From positions 1-15,274 of the forward strand of contig JAZSLS010000076.1 in assembly GCA_045535465.1 (NCBI GenBank): a stretch of DNA of 15,274 nucleotides, given 5' to 3'. Shown piece by piece: positions 12,450 to 15,274 of the stretch. Numbering within the stretch: the first letter of the stretch is position 1; each line of letters starts with the position of its first letter. The notes beneath the pieces were generated by a model that ran no database searches, was not told the origin of the DNA, and saw only the letters and a list, made by a program, of their open reading frames with translations. The DNA is from SIG636 sp045535465 (GTDB lineage: Bacteria; Bacillota; Clostridia; Oscillospirales; CAG-382). A program made the position numbers and the translations under genes.

Positions 12450-15274
12450 ATGGCATTTACCCATTTGCACTTGCATACAGAATACAGTCTTTTGGACGGC
12501 GAGTGCCGTGTAAACGTCCTGCCCGAAGCGGTAAAAAAAGCGGGCGGCAACGCAGTTGCCATAACCGACCACGGCTGTCTTTACGGCGCGGTGGATTTTT
12601 ATAATGCCTGTAAAAAGGCGGGCGTTAAGCCCATTATCGGTTGTGAGATGTACGTTGCTCCCAAAAGCCGTACGGATAAAACCTTTAGCAAAACCCTTTA
12701 TCATCACTTGGTTTTGCTTTGTAAAAACAACGTAGGCTACAAAAATTTGATGAAGCTTAATTCGGATGCGTTTCTTAACGGCTTTTATATGCGCCCCCGC
12801 ACGGATATGGAAATGCTGGCAGCGCACAGCGAGGGGCTTATAGCCCTTTCGGGCTGCCTTGCGGGTAGTGTGCCCTCTGCCATACTTATGGACGATATGG
12901 CAGGTGCGGAAAAGGAGGCAAAGGCACTAAGAGCCATATTCGGAAGCGACTTTTATTTGGAGCTTCAGCGTAACGGAGTTAAGGAGCAAACAAAGGTAAA
13001 CGAGGGGCTTATTGCTATATCCAAAAAGACGGGTATCCCCATAGTTGCTACCAACGACGTTCATTATATAGAAAAAAAGGATGCGGAAATACAGCGCATA
13101 CTTATGCTTATTCAAATGGGTAAAACCGTAAGGGATGAAGCTGATGGCTTTCCTACGGACGAGTTTTATCTAAAAAGCGACGGAGAAATGCGCACCTTGT
13201 TTGCAGATCTTCCCGACGCTGTGGAAAATACGGAGAAAATAGCAAACGAGTGTCAGGTGGACTTTGACTTTGGTACTATGCATCTGCCCATCTACGCCAC
13301 CCCCTCGCCCTATACGGCGCAGGCATATCTTAAAAAGCTTTGTATGGAGGGCTTTAAAGCTCTTTGCGAAAAAGGCGTTATCACGGGGGACACTTCTCCC
13401 TACCGTGAAAGGCTTGACAAGGAGCTTGAGATAATAGCAGGTATGGGCTTTGTGGACTATTATCTTATAGTGTGGGACTTTATTAGCTATGCAAAAAGCC
13501 GTAAGATACCCGTAGGTCCGGGCAGAGGAAGCGGCGTAAGCTCTCTTGCGGCGTACTTTCTTGGCATAACGGGTGTTGACCCAATAAAAAACGACCTGCT
13601 TTTTGAGCGCTTTCTTAATCCCGAGCGTGTTTCTATGCCGGACTTTGATATAGACTTTTGCGACGAGCGCCGCAGTGAGGTAATTGAATACGTGGCGCAA
13701 AAGTACGGGGCAGACCACGTAGCGCAGATAATAAACTTCGGCACCCTTGCCTGCCGTGCCGCCGTTCGTGACGTAGGACGTGTTTTGGGTATGCCTTACG
13801 CTCAGGTGGACGAGGTAGCAAAGCTTATCCCACGCACCATAGGTATCAGCGTGGAGGAGGCTATGGCTGCAAGCAAGGACTTGGCAGAGCGTTATAAAAT
13901 AGATAAATCGGTAAAAACCTTGATAGATTACGCCCGTGCTTTGGAGGGCAGACCAAGAAACACCTCTCAGCACGCATCGGGCGTGGTGGTGGCAGACAAG
14001 CCTCTTACGGAGTACTTGCCGCTTTCCACCTCCACGGGAACGGTGGTTACACAGTTCCCAATGAACACCGTGGCATCCTTGGGGCTTCTAAAAATTGACT
14101 TTTTGGGGCTTAGGTTTCTTACGGTAATAGAAAATACCTGCGAGGCAGTTCGTAAAAAAACACCTGCCTTTGATGCGGAGACCATTCCCTTTGACGACGA
14201 GGCAACCTATAAAATGCTTGGCGAAGGGAAGGGTGTAGGCCTTTTCCAGCTTGAAAGCGATGGTATGCGCAGTCTTCTTACAAGGCTTGCACCACGCTCT
14301 CTTGACGATATAACCGTGGCTATATCCTTGTATCGTCCTGGTCCGGCAAAGTTTATTGAGGAATATCTTGCAAACCGTCGTGACCCGCAGAGGATAAGCT
14401 ATTCTTCGCCTTTGCTTGCCCCTGTTTTGGACTCCACCTACGGCTGTATGATATACCAGGAGCAGGTTATGCGTATATGCGTTAGCGTTGCGGGCTACAG
14501 CTATGGCAGGGCGGATTTGGTGCGCCGTGCTATGGCTAAAAAGAATCCCGAGGCTATGCGTAAGGAGCGTGACGGCTTTGTAGCCGGCGCTGTGGCAAAG
14601 GGTATGGCAGAGAAAGAGGCGGAAGCGCTGTTTGACAGCATAGCAGGCTTTGCACAGTATGCATTTAACAAAAGCCACGCCGCCGCCTATGCGGTGCTTG
14701 CATACCGTACCGCTTATCTTAAGTGTCACCACCCCAAGGAATATATGGCAGCTCTTATAAACTCCGTTATGGGCGATAACGTAAAGGTGCGCCTTTACAG
14801 GGAGGAGTGCCTTAGTATGGGCTTTGATATAGCTCCGCCTCATATAAACAAAAGCGGCGTGCTTTTCACCGTGGAGGGAGAGGGGCTTCGCTTTGGCCTT
14901 GCGGCTATCAAAAACGTGGGCGAAAGCTTCGCAAAGCAGGTGGTGCGCAAGCGTGAAACGGGAGGCGACTATGCCGATTTTGAGGATTACCTTATGCGTA
15001 TCCAAGGCGGCTCTGCCCGTATGACCGAGGCGCTTATACGTTCGGGCGCTATGGATTGCTTTGGCAAATACCGCAGCGTGCTTATGGGGGCGCTGACCAC
15101 CTCTGCCGATAAACTGCATCATATAAGAAATGCTGCGGCGGCAGGGCAGATAGGTCTTTTTGAGTCTATGGGAGAGCCCTCCTATAAGGTGGGGCTGGAT
15201 TACCCAAGGCTTAACGAATATCCAAGGCGTGTTATGCTGGAGGAGGAAAAAAACCTTACGGGGCTTTATCTTAC
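12450..15274 (+). CDS. dnaE: DNA polymerase III alpha subunit DnaE (partial, cut by window edge)
   Basis: The first 941 residues of a replicative polymerase usually about 1,150 long are present. The N-terminal PHP domain has the metal-ligand pattern His7-x-His9, Asp16, His41 (TDHG), Glu66, His85/86, Cys136, and Asp203 with His205 (NDVHY). The polymerase core has VGPGRGSG and the catalytic aspartates Asp400 and Asp402 in PDFDIDF and Asp550 in IDFLGLR. Thumb and finger segments such as LYRPGPA, IYQEQVM and FNKSHAAAYA follow. The end with the OB-fold and clamp or tau contacts is outside the window. In Bacillota, DnaE works alongside PolC; which is the main polymerase here cannot be told. The ATG at 12450 has GGGAGG (12434-12439) 10 nt upstream. 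It is the third gene of the murB cluster, with no terminator between it and whiA. Confidence 0.97.
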   Translation, partial: MAFTHLHLHTEYSLLDGECRVNVLPEAVKKAGGNAVAITDHGCLYGAVDFYNACKKAGVKPIIGCEMYVAPKSRTDKTFSKTLYHHLVLLCKNNVGYKNLMKLNSDAFLNGFYMRPRTDMEMLAAHSEGLIALSGCLAGSVPSAILMDDMAGAEKEAKALRAIFGSDFYLELQRNGVKEQTKVNEGLIAISKKTGIPIVATNDVHYIEKKDAEIQRILMLIQMGKTVRDEADGFPTDEFYLKSDGEMRTLFADLPDAVENTEKIANECQVDFDFGTMHLPIYATPSPYTAQAYLKKLCMEGFKALCEKGVITGDTSPYRERLDKELEIIAGMGFVDYYLIVWDFISYAKSRKIPVGPGRGSGVSSLAAYFLGITGVDPIKNDLLFERFLNPERVSMPDFDIDFCDERRSEVIEYVAQKYGADHVAQIINFGTLACRAAVRDVGRVLGMPYAQVDEVAKLIPRTIGISVEEAMAASKDLAERYKIDKSVKTLIDYARALEGRPRNTSQHASGVVVADKPLTEYLPLSTSTGTVVTQFPMNTVASLGLLKIDFLGLRFLTVIENTCEAVRKKTPAFDAETIPFDDEATYKMLGEGKGVGLFQLESDGMRSLLTRLAPRSLDDITVAISLYRPGPAKFIEEYLANRRDPQRISYSSPLLAPVLDSTYGCMIYQEQVMRICVSVAGYSYGRADLVRRAMAKKNPEAMRKERDGFVAGAVAKGMAEKEAEALFDSIAGFAQYAFNKSHAAAYAVLAYRTAYLKCHHPKEYMAALINSVMGDNVKVRLYREECLSMGFDIAPPHINKSGVLFTVEGEGLRFGLAAIKNVGESFAKQVVRKRETGGDYADFEDYLMRIQGGSARMTEALIRSGAMDCFGKYRSVLMGALTTSADKLHHIRNAAAAGQIGLFESMGEPSYKVGLDYPRLNEYPRRVMLEEEKNLTGLYL

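Noticed and set aside
14088..15122. Long minus-strand open frame opposite dnaE
   Set aside because: It lies wholly within the dnaE coding region, where all catalytic motifs are in the plus frame, and its predicted protein has no coherent domain.
1..15274. CRISPR array, tRNA, rRNA, insertion sequence or phage genes
   Set aside because: I looked for regularly spaced repeats, tRNA-like cloverleaf sequences, transposase motifs and terminal inverted repeats, and saw none.

Overview
The window looks like a chromosomal segment of an anaerobic Clostridia-type Bacillota, plausibly from the Oscillospirales/Ruminococcus side. This placement is inferred from gene content, not from a marker search. The evidence is: RNase J, a WhiA regulator, a Gram-positive style DnaE with a PHP domain, a ThrE-type exporter, Gram-positive Shine-Dalgarno sites (AAAGGAG/AAGGAGG) with occasional GTG and TTG starts, sigma-A type promoters, and a secreted amidase ending in a type I dockerin-like module. 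I see no rRNA, tRNA, CRISPR array, insertion sequence or phage gene.

Region 1 (1-2526, minus strand) is a three-gene operon: RNase J, then a FabG-like short-chain reductase overlapping it by 4 nt (ATGA), then the 5' end of a ThrE-family exporter 11 nt further on, cut by the window edge. The transcript appears to start near 2633 from a strong promoter and to carry a structured leader of about 107 nt. In that leader the best Shine-Dalgarno lies 40 nt from the start codon, separated from it by a hairpin.

Region 2 (2527-5578) is the divergent control region, then murA (first enzyme of peptidoglycan precursor synthesis) and a CapA-family surface lipoprotein 16 nt downstream, closed by a strong terminator.

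Region 3 (5626-8189) is a single-gene unit with its own promoter and terminator. It encodes a large secreted zinc amidase with an Ig-like region, two GBS-Bsp-like repeats, an unassigned region and a C-terminal dockerin-like module.

Region 4 (8203-9420) is a single-gene unit for an SLC13/CitM-ArsB type permease with a near-consensus promoter, an unusual ATGTGA start context and a terminator.

Region 5 (9450-10799) is a DUF3343 protein of about 71 residues directly followed by a class V cysteine desulfurase. Both start just after a terminator, with no promoter I can see.

Region 6 (10787-15274) is murB-whiA-dnaE. The promoter lies in the end of the desulfurase gene, murB and whiA overlap by 1 nt, and dnaE runs off the right edge. 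Many Clostridia have murB-rapZ-yvcK-whiA-dnaE, so this cluster appears to have lost rapZ and yvcK. Its WhiA also lacks roughly the first half of the LAGLIDADG-like region.

Overall the window is mainly housekeeping: cell-wall precursor synthesis, RNA decay, replication and sulfur transfer. I do not see a clear new multi-gene system. The points most worth a second look are the RNase J leader, the compacted murB-whiA junction with its shortened WhiA, the dockerin-bearing amidase and the DUF3343/desulfurase pair.
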